DNA from: Prostheceraeus crozeri
Taxonomy: Eukaryota > Platyhelminthes > Polycladida > Euryleptidae
Reading direction: 5' to 3'
Assembly: GCA_907163375.1 (NCBI GenBank)
Contig: CAJQUW010012510.1
Coordinates: 255,501-319,500 of the forward strand
DNA length: 64,000 nucleotides
Part shown: in pieces, positions 44,191 to 56,232 of the stretch
How positions within the stretch are numbered: position 1 is the first letter of the stretch
Layout: each line of letters opens with the position of its first letter
Made by a program: the position numbers and the translations under genes
The notes under the pieces: model-generated
Databases searched by the model: none
Told to the model about the DNA's origin: nothing
The model's input: the letters and a program-made list of their open reading frames with translations, nothing else

Positions 44191-45690
44191 CACAGGGTTC
44201 AACAAAAGTTTCTCCCTATACATTTTCTCACCGTTTAAGTAGCAAAGTGACTGCAGACAAATATAATTGATGTGAAGTAACAACCATATACTGATCATCA
44301 ACGCCATGAAAAATGATCACCGCATGCACAATCGTTTGTGTTTGCATTCCATTTCATTGAACTGCAAGATACTCGAACGGAACGAGTGATACAAGAACAG
44401 AAGTTTGATCTGAGTGATAAGCTCCCATTACTGTCTGACGCGCTGAACCAATTGCTGGGGGCTCTTGGGGGTGAAGCTATTTTGGTACTTCATGGATAAG
44501 TGACTCTTGTTGCTTGGACCAGATGTGATAAATGAACTTTGTTTATACTCGGAAGCACATTAGGCACGAAGCCTTTCTTCCATGTGGCCGAGTTGTCATT
44601 TATCCCACTCTCATTCTTTTTGTGCTGAGTGTTTATCAAGAATGCAGAGTACACCTATTTTAAAAGTCTTAGGTTTGACCCGATCAAGATTTGAACCAAG
44701 GTCTCTCGAAAACAGCGAACACTCTACCACAAGGCCACAGAGCCGGTTGATTATTTGGATTAAAGTCCTTTGCGTTGCGTGCACAATCGATCCAAACTTT
44801 CACCATCGATCATCAGCAGAGAGAAGTTTGAACACGGAAAAGCTCATCTATCATTGTTGGCGGTACAGGAGCACATTATTTACCCGACACTAATGTCTGA
44901 CCAGACGATTTTATGATTGGATATGACACAAAGGTCCGTCTTACCTTACTTGTGTAGTCCCGCCAACAACTTGCTTTTCATTGGTAACTTTGTCCATCCT
45001 CTCAGGCTTATGATGGATTATTGATTCGGACTCCGATTCTGTGCATTCACCATCTGCTGAGGTTGTATGCGGCTTTCATTCACAGAATGAGGATGTGTGA
45101 TTACAGCAATGTAGCCCCCAGCAGTGTCATCTGAGTGCGCCTACCACTCATCGATTATCTTTCGCCTGAACTGGACTGCTGGAACATTGTTGCTGATAGA
45201 AGGGGCTTTGTCGCTGTCTATTCGGTTTTCGTGGAGTTCGGGAGCGTTACCGTGGGAGTACCGTGGAGAAAATGTTTTCTGTTAGCGTAGAGAAAAAAGT
45301 GCGAGTGCAACAAAAGTTTCTCTACTTGTGGAGGAACTTTCATTAAAAACAAAAAAGGCAAGCATACGTGAAGCATAATGGCTCAAATGATACGTTCCTG
45401 AGCTCAATCAACACACACCAAAAAAAGAAACCGAAAGGAAAACGATTACCGTGATGCTGGAAGGTTCGTATCACAAACGTGTAGTTGTAAAAATGAATCG
45501 ATCCATTTTGCCGAAGGTCATCAAACACAGAGTTATTCCTATCAGACTGTGCATGCTGGCAACGGACATGACGTTAGAAACACCCAGGATACTGGTAATG
45601 CTAGCTACTGCTTCTGCAACAGACAACACCTTAGATAAGGAGTTTGATCCATTCCTTATGTGACTAGGGAGAAACTTTTGTTACACCCTG
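44191..45690. mobile_element. Candidate TA-flanked TIR element (Tc1/mariner-like ends)
   Basis: CACAGGGTTCAACAAAAGTT (44191-44210) with TCTCCCTA, and the reverse complement of 45690 leftwards, CAGGGTGTAACAAAAGTTTC with TCCCTA, form an inverted repeat of about 25 bp. Both ends are next to TA. A third copy of CAACAAAAGTTTCTCTA in plus orientation at 45307-45324 could be the left end of a shorter unit (45307-45690). No transposase was recognised inside, and a family-3 SINE lies within it. Confidence 0.45.
44527..44746 (-). mobile_element. SINE family 3, full-length-like
   Basis: Head at right (TGGCCTTGTGGTAGAGTG; B-box region GGTTCAAATC), body with AAGACTTTTAAAATAGGTGT, and tail GTGCTTCCGAGTATAAAC. 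Nested inside the candidate TIR element 44191-45690. Confidence 0.88.
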
Positions 45691-45977
45691 TATTGGAATA
45701 ATAATAATACCCTGTATAAGATATGGACCTGTTGATTATTGCGATGTCTTCACTCGGTATTGCCATTTGAGTGCATATACTTACAAGGTTTGATCTTGTC
45801 GTGGTTTTCGGTAAAGCTATGTCCGCAGACATGAGCACAAATTCCAAGGATTTCCGACTGATGTGCGTTTATTTATCATAGCTTTGCCATGCGTCTGATT
45901 CCCCACGGCATAGAATAGAAAAGCGCACTCAGATTTTGACAATTTAAGTTCAGAATCTGCGGATCGTCCTAAGAGGA

Positions 45978-46004
45978 CTCTCACTGCGGCGAGCCGCAGG
46001 AGAG
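45978..46004. other. GC-rich hairpin
   Basis: CTCTC-A-CTGCGGC, a GA loop, then GCCGCAG and GAGAG: 12 base pairs with one bulged A in an otherwise AT-rich region. Function unknown. Confidence 0.6.
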
Positions 46005-48198
46005 GCGTAATCTAGCCTGGGACATGGTTATAGAATGATTGTGCGAGCTAATGGACTGGAAACATACTGTCATTTGCTATTTATCGACTAAAATCCTATT
46101 ACTTTCTTTTTTTACCCTTACAGTAATGAGTTATTAATTAGTTTCAGCACTTTATGAGTCCTTTTCTTTTTGCATTTTCCGTCTCTTTGCTTATCATCTG
46201 CATTTCTAGCTCGGCTACAACTTTTTCAGACATGATAATGGTCCGGCAAAATAAAATTATGTTAGGACAATGCATATTTTGAAAATGCATCATTTTTTCA
46301 AAATAACATTTTGGTCAACATGTTTGACATTCTAGTCATAACTTATCTGCAGATGTAATTCATCTCAAGTATTTGATGGCAAGATATGATGTTAATGAAT
46401 TGTTGTACACTTGTCAAAATAACTTAATTTTTGGTCGAAGAATGTCAGTGATCACCCGTGTACTGAAGAACTTTCAATTATCTGTACAAACCCTGAAGAT
46501 GTCTTCTGCATGATGACCGAATGTAATTCATATAAGACGTTAAAAAGCATAACCAGATCCAATCCAAATATTCATAAAAGCCTAAATATGATCAATTTCT
46601 CGATTGGTGTTTTTATCAACTTGCTGAATTCTGCTCTTATGATCTTATTACAATTGAATTCTTCTTTAAAGTTTTCCTTTTGCATTGCATGTATTAGAAT
46701 TTCAATTTCTTGAGATGAACGAAATCCTTATGTAGCATAGATGCTGCTGCTGAATAGATGAAAATATATTTTATTCAAGAACATTCTCCTTGAATGACTT
46801 ACTTTACACACAAAAGTTCTTGCAAATTGGATATTGTCTGGTTTTACTGCCAACATATAATCAGTTAATTTCACTAGAACCACATTTTCTGGAAATTTTG
46901 AGAAAAAGCATCATTATGTTTCTGATTAGACATGCGCTCAACGAATTAACTGATGTAGTGTGATTGCACCCTTTCCAGTAGACAATTTTCCTGTAATTTA
47001 GTTTATTCCACAGATTGATTTGACTCAAATCTCAATAATCTCCCTGGCTTTTAATGAGTTGAATGCTTGGAATAATTTCTTACGCTTCTTTTCACGTTGG
47101 TTGAAATGAAGGGAAGAGAAAAGTTAGCTGCCCAATTTTCAGAAAAATCATTTCCACAGTTTTTCCTTACATTGATGTCTACCATCGCCTTCTGTTAGTT
47201 TTCTCATGAGATTTTTCTAACTGAATGAGCCAGGGGAATTTTACTTCAAAAATCGATGTGTTGAAAGTCGACGGTTTATGAACTTCATCATTAACAAGGA
47301 CTAAAGGTCAACCATAAAAATGATGTATAGAGATCTTTTAGTTGCTACCGGTTGAACTCTAGGGAACAGAGCAAGTTTCAAGGTTTCCTCACCTTCTTCA
47401 TATCATTCTTCACTTTTTAGTCATTATTTTAGTGTTTCCCTCTACAATTAGATATCCAAGTCAAGGACCCAAGTTAAATTTTTGGTCCGTCGTTAATCCT
47501 AAACCGCAAACAAGTCGAGACTGTCGAATCGAATGTCGCCTATGTCACAGTTTTCTAAGAAACTGAAGCCGGAGTTTGGGCTATCTCTGAGATACATGCA
47601 GACTTTCCAGCGGGCCGAGTAACCCATGACCCTGGCCTGATGAATTTTTAATAGAAAAGTGCTCCAACGTGTTCTGAAAAATTTCATTTGCTGGTGAATT
47701 TGGAAAGTTAATAAATTTGGCAATAAAAGGCAATATTCAGTAGCAGTCAACCACATTTTGCGCGCAATTTATCACGCTCTTCCAGTGAGTTTGTGTTGTC
47801 TCAAAGACTCTTGGTTTGACGTATTTGTGGAAATGACTCCGTGTATCTCAAAGTAATCATTGACCTTTTAACCAAGGATTGATTCCTTGAAAAATTGCTA
47901 ATCATCCTGTTTGCACGGAGAACAGGCTCTTTCCGCATCATCCACATCCTGAAGAAAACTATGTTCGCCTTACACTTCGCTTGGCTCATTCATTTATTAT
48001 TGCTAATCTTTGTTAATTTTTTTTGTAAAAAGCCTTCTCCCTCGTTGGTAATACATAAAATTATCATGAGAAATAAACATAGTTTGGTTTCACGTAGCTC
48101 CGTTTTTTTTTCAACTGAATTGAAAATAGACAAGCCATTTTCTTCTATTTACGACTTTTATTGGAAAAACATTTTCGAAGTTAAAATAATAAAGTACC

Positions 48199-48228
48199 CG
48201 ACGCGTTTCGTCCGAAGACAGTCTCAAT
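48199..48228 (-). other. Hammerhead-like core with UUCG-capped stem II
   Basis: On the minus strand TTGAGACT is followed by GTC-TTCG-GAC and then GAAACGCGTC. The stem and GAAAC placement match a hammerhead core, and the palindromic ACGCGT followed by C could act as a minimal stem III with a GUC cleavage site. The first core block is TTGAGA rather than CTGANGA. Confidence 0.35.
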
Positions 48229-49041
48229 GGTGACTGTGGAATGTTCTTTAAATATTTATGTGGCATATTTTGTGGCAACTCATGAAATTTATTCATGACT
48301 TGTATTAAGGTTTGGCATTTTCATCGCTATGAAGCGAGCTTCATCTTCTGTTGAATAAGAATCTCACAACTTTAGTCAGTTATTTGCATCTCTCTACCAG
48401 CATGAAATTTCACATGATGCTCTGTCACAACACTCTTGGAATCTCTGTTACGAATACTACATTCTTGTTCTTGATAGCGAAGGTCGATAACTTTGTCCAA
48501 CATTGCACCATAAACAATATTTTTGGCATAGCAATATATTTAATCCTAACATAAGCGGAGTATTATGAATAAGGACAGCAAGAGTGCATTGAGCGTGCAT
48601 CTTCGTGATTGTACTGTTGCTGACCTTGATGATTTCGATGTGAATATCCTTCAAAGAACGCGAGGTACTGTTGACACTGCTTTGATAGAAGCTCGCATGA
48701 TTCAGGACAGATGTCCATCTATGAATCGTCGTCATGAGCTTGCTGGCTTGCAGGAGAACGCAAGTCACGCCATATAAATTTTTATAAGCGGATTTGTATA
48801 AACTTTTTTACTAACGGATTTGCAGAAATTCAAGGGAGTGCGTTTCTCGATTACGAGTACAGCCTACATAATGTAATCATGATCCTCCCGTTTGTTGCCT
48901 TCACCTATTATATTTAATCTAAATAGTTAGTAATCGCTTAATAAATGAAACGAAAATTTACATTTCTGGAGATATTTTTAATTTTTTGAGTAATGTCCCT
49001 CCGCTATTAATTTAATTATTGCTTCCAATTCTTTGCTACAG

Positions 49042-49315
49042 AGTTCATCTGGACGCCTCAGCACGAATGACGATGCTAGTGGTAATGGAATTTCTCCGTC
49101 CTCATCATCCTCCCGTCTGGTCCAAATCTTTTCCAATGAGACGCTCGAATTCGTCAATTTAAAAGAAGAATTGAAGCGACGTCTCGACCATTATCCCGGC
49201 CTCCTTTTCTCCGACTTTCCGAATCTCGCTAGTACTCGGCCATACTTCAGTGAGCCTGGGCCAGAAACACTGGACAAAGGTCTGCATATGGTCGTCTGCG
49301 TCCACGGACTCGATG
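49042..49315 (+). CDS. FAM135-like exon: start of the C-terminal DUF676 lipase-like domain
   Basis: The acceptor CTTTGCTACAG ends at 49041 and the donor is CGATG|GTGAGT at 49315/49316. The exon encodes 91 codons plus one base (phase 1 exit). A Ser-rich lead (SSSGRLSTNDDASGNGISPS) is followed by FVNLKEELKRRLDHYPGLLF, SDFPNLASTRPYFSEPG and DKGLHMVVCVHGLDG. Vertebrate FAM135A/B have the same series: an FxxAKExLKKxL...G.LYSDxPxLASxxPYF block followed by GIHLIVCVHGLDGNSADLR. The HGLDG motif is the oxyanion-loop region at the start of the alpha/beta-hydrolase fold. The single base G left at the donor fits the second Gly of the family's GLDG-(N) continuation. The nucleophile GHSLG and the remainder must lie on later exons, none of which was found before 64000. 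The molecular function of FAM135 proteins is not established. Confidence 0.93.
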
Positions 49316-49884
49316 GTGAGTCATCTTTCCTGTACAGCAGTGATTCCCAACCATGTCTCAATACCACTTGAGATCACTTAGTCTCAAAGAAATTCTCTTT
49401 ATGTCAGGAAAGTAATTTGAAGTTCTATGTTTCGAGAGATCGATCTCTGAAGATCACGCAGATATCTACATGATTGCTGTTTCAAGATACTGTATCAAAT
49501 ATCCAAGATAAAATACAAGCTCTGTGTCGCTTTGTAAGAAACGTAGCCTGTATTATTTGTAAATACTTTTGGTTTTCCAAAGTTGAATGTTTAAATTTCT
49601 ATGCCATGAGCACGTGAATTGGCTTGCTGAACTTGAAGCATAGTCTAAAATGCATAGTTTTGTTCAGTCGATTTCGACCTGTCGGTCGCGCAGTAGATGT
49701 CATTGCATCGCCTGTCGCATTAATATCTTAACAACATATTACAAAGTTTGATGTGACAAGATGAAATCTATGCACAAGACGAAATCTTCGTTTTTTGAGA
49801 CTATGAAAATTGATAAATTCCATTGAATTTTGTCATCGATCATATTTTCTAAAGCTGACCAATACTTTTCCTAATGTATATTAG
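49316..49884. other. Intron sequence without recognised features
   Basis: Follows the phase-1 donor at 49315; nothing recognised before the SINE at 49896. Confidence 0.5.
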
Positions 49885-49895
49885 ATCTGTGACAT

Positions 49896-50092
49896 GAAAA
49901 AATGAAGCTTTTGCGTCACTATTTCCCATAATTGGGACTTGGACGGTGCTGACATAGTCAGACTTATGGAGCGTTGTAGTACTTTTAGTCCGGATGTCCT
50001 TCCTGCCGACTTCCAATGACACCTTCGGGGCTCGACCTCTGGACCAAAAGATCTCTAGGCCGAGTACTTAGCCCTTGTGCCACGGAGACCAC
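49896..50092 (-). mobile_element. SINE family 1, young-looking copy with perfect target duplication
   Basis: ATCTGTGACAT occurs at 49885-49895 and 50093-50103, a perfect 11-bp duplication that fixes both ends. Head at the right (CACGGAGACCAC), A-rich tail at the left (GAAAAAATGAAGC). Body nearly identical to 12228-12452. Confidence 0.93.
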
Positions 50093-50134
50093 ATCTGTGA
50101 CATTAGTAGATTAAATTATCATCGTGATACACAT

Positions 50135-50216
50135 AGTCTATTTCGGACAGGCACTCGCGTACCATCTGATGAGCCAGTCTATTTCGGACAGGCACTCGCG
50201 TACCATCTGATGAGCC
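50135..50216. repeat. 41-bp tandem duplication
   Basis: AGTCTATTTCGGACAGGCAC starts at 50135 and 50176 and both units end CCATCTGATGAGCC; the two copies are identical over 41 bp. Confidence 0.93.
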
Positions 50217-53200
50217 TTCGCGTGCCACAAGTTAGGAACCTCTGCTCTACAGCATCGTGCGAATTTGCGTGATGCCTTGATTAATTTTCACATTATATGG
50301 TGACTCCGGTCTTGTATTCGATTGTGCATTTCTTCGAGGTAGGCTTTTGTGTTCTGACTGGGTTGTCGTAGATAAATGATACTAAGATGTCTCTAAAATG
50401 TCAATTAAAGATTAATATTAAAGTATAGTATAATCGCGTTCTTATTTCACAGCGTTATCGACAATCCCATCCGCTCGAATTCGACGATTTTCGTGAAGGA
50501 GGAGCTGATTAGTGTAACAAGCCTCATTGAGAACGGAAGCAACAGTTCATGAAATACAATTCTTAAATGCTAATACACAAATCCTCCATCCGAAATGTTG
50601 AATTTTATGATGAATGGACATTTGCAGCTGCTGCCTCACAAAGTCCAAATATTATAACAAATATTTTCTATTTTCAAGTCAAATATACTACTAACACGAC
50701 TACTTATTTTTAGAGACCAAAAGTAGAATTGCAAATGCTTGAAAAAATTTTAAAAAAATTGAAATATAAATTGAAAAAATAATTAAAAAATATCTATAAA
50801 AATGTAATTTAATATAGTTCAAAAATAATGCAACATTTTTTCAATCCTGGTTATAAGAGACTTGATCAGTGACATCACTCGTACTGCAAGATGCAGATGA
50901 AGAAGAAACATTCCCAATTTCTGATGAGGTACAGTTTGGAGCTGGCTTATTTTACTGAAAGGTCGCATGATTTTAGATGATCGAAACGATAAATTAATCA
51001 TTGAGGATTGACGATACTTCGTTTCACAAGAATTTTTCATCCGTTCGAGAAATACACTTCCTCCACGCGAAGATTCGCTGTCTTTGACAATAAATAATCA
51101 TATTCCGTAACAAATTAATCTCAGAAATTGAATAACACATATCATCGAATGATACAAACATTTGCATAATTCTCATTCGATCAATTTTTCTATCAGCAAA
51201 CAAGCTCGATAGAGCAAGCATGAACGATGCATCAAGCGAGGATCGTGTTTTCCATCAAAGAATCATTTATATCAAATAGAATGGAAATTATCTCGGCCTC
51301 ACAACTCGAGTGCTTGTTCGGATAATGGACTTTGAGTGTAATGGCTTTTAATTCGATGCGTGACTCGTCAATGCGACTAATGAGTCGTCAGAAGCCAATG
51401 CAACTTGTCGTCCGGTGCAATATCCATAACAAGTTTTGAAATTTGGTTAATTCTGTCGATGAATTAGCTAACTGAAGTTCGATGTTAGTGAATTACAACA
51501 AGTCGGCAGTGAATAGAATCTATCGTGAATGCTAGTGAACAGGAATTTCTGCATTCATTGACAGCACTAATTAAAGCATTCCATTGATGATAATCTGCAA
51601 CATATTCATCTTCAATACTTCTTGCAACATTGTACTTATACAGCAGTCCAATAAAACATAATGGCAATATAGAGAGCTTTATTTGTATCATTTATATCAA
51701 CATAAGTTTGTAAAAAGTTCGAAAATTCACCGAAACTGAAAGGCACAAGCGCGTAGGTCAAGCGGATTAGTTTTGAGATAACTGCAGCAACATGTGTCAG
51801 GGGAGGGTCGAACCTTCCCCCCGTTTTGGTCAGGATCAATGCAAAACAATGGTGGATTATGGTAAATTCACTTCCTTTTGCATTCTGTAGTATAAAGACT
51901 TTTTACATTGCTTTAATAGTACTATTTTTAACATGTCTATTATCTTATGTTATAGACCCATTATTTGTCAGGATCTTTATTCACTTTATCTTCAGTTAAA
52001 TGTTTCCAAGAAAGTTCTTGCAACTTGTGCATAGTTCACTCATAAATAGCAGTTACAGATCAATGTTTATATGTTAAAGCATTTCATGAATATTTCAGTT
52101 GCCATATTCAAGGGCTTTGAAACGATAGGAAGCTCCAAAGTCTTCTTATTCCAGAGAAGAGGCGTTTGTTGTTCAAATATTATTACATTGAATTAGTATT
52201 CTTCAATATGCACATTCTTCCGGAATGGCCACAAGATCCCATAAGCGACCTGTAAGGTTCTTTTTGAGGTTCGGCCTGACCATCTAAATTCATGAATGAC
52301 GAACACTTCGTCTCAGATAGAGAGCTGTCGTTCATAGAAAAACACATCTCTAAGTAAATCGGGTGCATGTGGATCATCCACTAAAGCTTGTCAATTTCAC
52401 TTTATAAATGCCAACACTGTGTATAAATCGACGTAGTCGCGAGGGTTCCACAAAGACAGTTTCTTATTACTTCTGTGCATTTGTCTACACATTACTTAAT
52501 ACATGGTCTGCTTTCTAAGCAAATACGACGATTATTCGATTACTTCCTAGGGGTTAAAATTTTCTTTCATGATATAAAAGATCGTGTTGTCTTTTTCCCC
52601 GGTGCTTATGCGATTTGCTACGTTTTCATAATGTGACTTATTGCACCATTTTTTCATCCAATTTGATCCTGTTTGAATTTGGCTAGCAGATCTCTCTCTA
52701 GAAAATGTGTAACTTCAAATCAGTTTTTTTCTTTCTATAACACTATGCATGTGTATTCAATTCCAGACCTATTGACGTTGTAAAATCACTGACAAAATTT
52801 TTGCACTAACTCAGTGCATGATCAATGTAGACGTAAGATGTATTTTAAGAAGCCGAATTGAATTTCAAATTGCGATGTGATGTCCGGTGAGGACAGAAAC
52901 ATGCTGGTCGACAATGTTCTAAAATTGTGCAAAATTGTTGTAAGTGTTGTCAAAATTTTTGGTTGACTATTAGGTCGACGAACCGAGCCCTCGGTGTTCC
53001 CTTAGAGATTATGTTACCACATGTTTCGGGTCGAGACTCGTCAACGCCGAGAAGGATGAAGTTGACGGTCATCAAATTTTCATGAATTGATGGTCATCAG
53101 AATTTGCCACAAAAGACACTTTTCAATTCGTCATTGCTGGGGAAATTAATACAAATATCATTTGGCAGCGTGGAATGATCAAGGGGCTCATAACTCACTA

Positions 53201-53535
53201 AAACTTAGTGGGAACAGATAATTCACTACAAGAACTATACATCATTCCTCAACGCCATCATCAGATCTAATCAACTTTAACTCTACTTAGTGGGTCACGA
53301 GAAAGTCAAATATTTGTTTCTGTTAATGGTAGTTAAATGCAGTCCGTCCTTCACATGCATGCGTCGAGCAATACCTTACTCGTAACAAATTCTCGCTCTT
53401 GACTTGTGATGCGGTGGTCGTGTGGTTGCGTGGTGTGTCCGCATATCGTTCGCTCTCACGCTGCCGGTTCCATAGCGGATGATGCCCCCTCTCTCTCACT
53501 CATCCCTTTACCGCGTCCGTCTTCTAGACTGCGAA
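50217..53535. other. Sequence without recognised gene
   Basis: AT-rich, with an A-rich tract at about 50740-50815. A hammerhead-like hairpin lies at 53023-53046. No FAM135 continuation exon was found. Confidence 0.4.
53023..53046 (-). other. Hammerhead-like motif TTGACGA-hairpin-CCGAAAC
   Basis: On the minus strand TTGACGA is followed by GTC-TC-GAC, CC and GAAACATGT. Same layout as the other copies; the stem is short and no cleavage triplet follows. Confidence 0.3.
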
Positions 53536-53539
53536 AAGT

Positions 53540-53702
53540 TTGACAATGGCTGAGACGGGTGCTGATGTAGACTTAAGCTCGAGATTTGTAGTTTCTAGTC
53601 CGGATGAACATCCTGCCAACTTCCAATGACACTTCCAGGGCTCGACTTCCAGACCAATGACCGTCAGGCCAAGCACATAGTCAGTGTGCCACATTGACCA
53701 CC
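53540..53702 (-). mobile_element. SINE family 1, diverged copy
   Basis: Body words TTTCTAGTCCGGATGAACAT, CTGCCAACTTCCAATGACAC and GGGCTCGACTTCCAGACCAA are retained, with the head at right near GTGTGCCACATTGACCACC. Confidence 0.8.
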
Positions 53703-55165
53703 CAATAGGCCAAAATAGCTCGTGATGACTATAAATTGATTTGATGAAATGATCTATAGTCTTATTTGTTACTAAACTATAATTTTGCGGGTAGATGATG
53801 TCTTGCAAATTCTTAAAGACAAATATCAACGAAATTGCATTAATTATGAAGAAGAATGCGCAATCGTAGACAGGTACGAATTGCATTGATATTGAGCTGC
53901 TTTTCATTGTCATTCGAGATGTTTTTCCGAAGCATTCTATCAAAGATGTAGCAATTGAAGCGTGTTTATTTCTAGTCAACCTGATCTTTATCCAGAAGGA
54001 ACATTTTGAGCATTAATCTCTCAAATTTCAGCTTCAATAACCTGAATTCATTGATGAAATTTGATGTAGGAAAGTAGTGTATGCCCACATTCAAAGTAAT
54101 GTTTCTCAAATCGTTCTGATTGAATGAGTCCATGAAATGCGAACTGCGAACTATCCACAAAATTCTCTTTCATTCCATCAATCATTTCACCGACTTCGCA
54201 ATTGGCTGTTGATCGATATCATCGCAACATCATCGTGTAGAGAATTCGAAATGTTGAACTAAAACTCTACATTATTTCGTTGAATTCTCAGATCGACAAA
54301 GATTTCATAATTGATCCCCTCTACTGATTGATTTGATCGTCATCTACAATAGCATCACAATTCCCATGGTTTCAGAGACTGTTTCCGAGGTCATGGTCGA
54401 GAGAATCTTCTTGACTTTGCAGATAAAATGCTTCTTTAAAATCATGGATGATGTAATCATATATCAGATATGTAATCATGCAATCAGATAGAAAATGAAA
54501 TTCACTCTAAGTGTTGAACTCGAAAGTTGAGGATGAGAGAGAGAAAATCATTCTAATGGAGATCTACAATGTTCAGAAATGTTTTTGTCTAGAATGACAT
54601 AGCTGCAGCCTTATATGAACCTTTGAAATCCGATCAAGATAAAAATGTGAGTGATCGTATCAAATCCTCTGTTTCTTGTATTTCAGAAATGTCCGGTTCA
54701 TGTCAATACAACTTATCTGCATTACAATCTGCCCATCGTTTCCTTCAAACTAGGGTTGTGATATTTACAAGATAATTTCTAAGTTTTCAATGTTACTGCA
54801 CTGGTGAAAAAATTCGGTCGTCTGACGGGCATTATGAGAAGACATTATTAGACGGCCGATTCTTTAATTCTAATTTGTTGAACAGATACTATTTCTTGTA
54901 TTTCAACAAGTTCAAAAACAATGACTATGCTATGATAAAGCACTTGATGTACCACAATGGGTGCGAAGCTTGTTTAGTACTGTAATATACGTATGGTTAT
55001 TCATTCACCGTTTGGGGCCTCAATCCGTATGATATCCCTATGATATCAACTAGCCCTTCGGTAGTTGTTCCTGATGACTAATTTGATCTGATTTATGATT
55101 TTCAATGAAACTAACACGCTTCTCATTGAAATTCGCGCTCAATAGCAGTTCCCTAGCCTAAAGAA
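53703..55165. other. Sequence without recognised features
   Basis: No exon or repeat boundary recognised. Confidence 0.4.
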
Positions 55166-55167
55166 AA

Positions 55168-55312
55168 GCTGTAGGTTATGCGGCACTGACATTATAGTAC
55201 TTCTCTGTCAGGGTGCTCTTCCTGCCGACTTACAATGACACATTCGGGGCTTGCCACACGACCAAAAGATCACAAGGCCAAAAGCTTAATCACTGTACTT
55301 GGTACTGGTAGA
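55168..55312 (-). mobile_element. SINE family 1, diverged copy
   Basis: GGTGCTCTTCCTGCCGACTT, ACAATGACACATTCGGGGCT and ACGACCAAAAGATCACAAGG match the family in order. Head partly lost at the right. Confidence 0.78.
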
Positions 55313-56071
55313 CCGCTTCATGTTGTCATTTCTTAATTCGCCATAGAAATCCGACATTCTCTGATAATAAGCGACTAGAAGGGATATGGATATTGAAAGC
55401 AATAGCACGTCATGGACATGTGTTGTCATGACAGCGGCGACTTCCAGCGACTGACAATGGGAAGATGCCGGCAGCTTTTTATTGCACTTTGTAGATATTC
55501 ATGGTTATTATAATTTCCCTTTATTATATAAAAAAATTGATAAAATAACTTACAACAGATCGCCTGATGGCAAGAATCTGTAGCTGTTTCATGTTTCATT
55601 AAATTTATTCTCCTTAAGATTTAGCAACATTGACCTCATCGGTGCCTAAATGATCACCTGAAATGACCATCAGGAAACCATTATTGTCCATTCTAGTCTC
55701 ACTAATTAAAATAAAGTGAAAAGTCGAATTTTTATGGCATTTGCCTTCGCTTCTCTGCCAGAAATAGAAAAGCTTCCGATTTTCGCTGTTTTTTCCTACA
55801 ACACGTCAACCTCACGAACAAAAGATGGAGTGAATAGACATCCGTTTTTACTGCTCTTGATTTATATATGAATTGCGTCAATCGAATCGAAACACTATCG
55901 CAACAAGAGGTGTGTAGTGGATCTCAATGATGGCCGGTGTTTCTTGACATAGGTCGGGCACGAAAAAGGCTTATTCTTATTACTGTAGCATCGTACGACT
56001 TCGACAAAACTATGAAAACATTGTGACGAAATCAAATTTCCACTTTTCAGTGTGTTGTTGATAGGTACTCA
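55313..56071. other. Sequence without recognised features
   Basis: No exon or repeat boundary recognised. Confidence 0.4.
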
Positions 56072-56232
56072 AAGGACTCAGAAGCTCTCGCCCTCTACTC
56101 TCACTAGATTAGGGCTAGAAACGTCTAGTGAGAGCGGTGGTGCCTGTTGAAGCCGAGAGACTCGAGCCCTGTACTTTAGGCACTTCCGTACCGAGCAGTG
56201 GTCCTTAGCCAACTGAGCTGTCCCACCACCTA
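56072..56232 (-). mobile_element. SINE family 2 copy
   Basis: Minus strand: GGTGGTGGGACAGCTCAGTT (A-box), CAGGGCTCGAGTCTCTCGG (B-box) and GCTCTCACTAGACGTTTCTA then CCCTAATCTAGTGAGAG. The distal body differs from other copies. Confidence 0.85.

Larger units (their letters stand above)
45693..49041. other. Intron sequence without recognised gene
   Basis: AT-rich sequence before the acceptor TTTGCTACAG at 49041. A strong short hairpin lies at 45978-46004 and a hammerhead-like motif at 48199-48228. Other open frames lack motifs. Confidence 0.4.

Noticed and set aside
53524-53979. 151-codon minus-strand frame
   Set aside because: Its distal third is SINE family 1 sequence and the rest is unrecognised.
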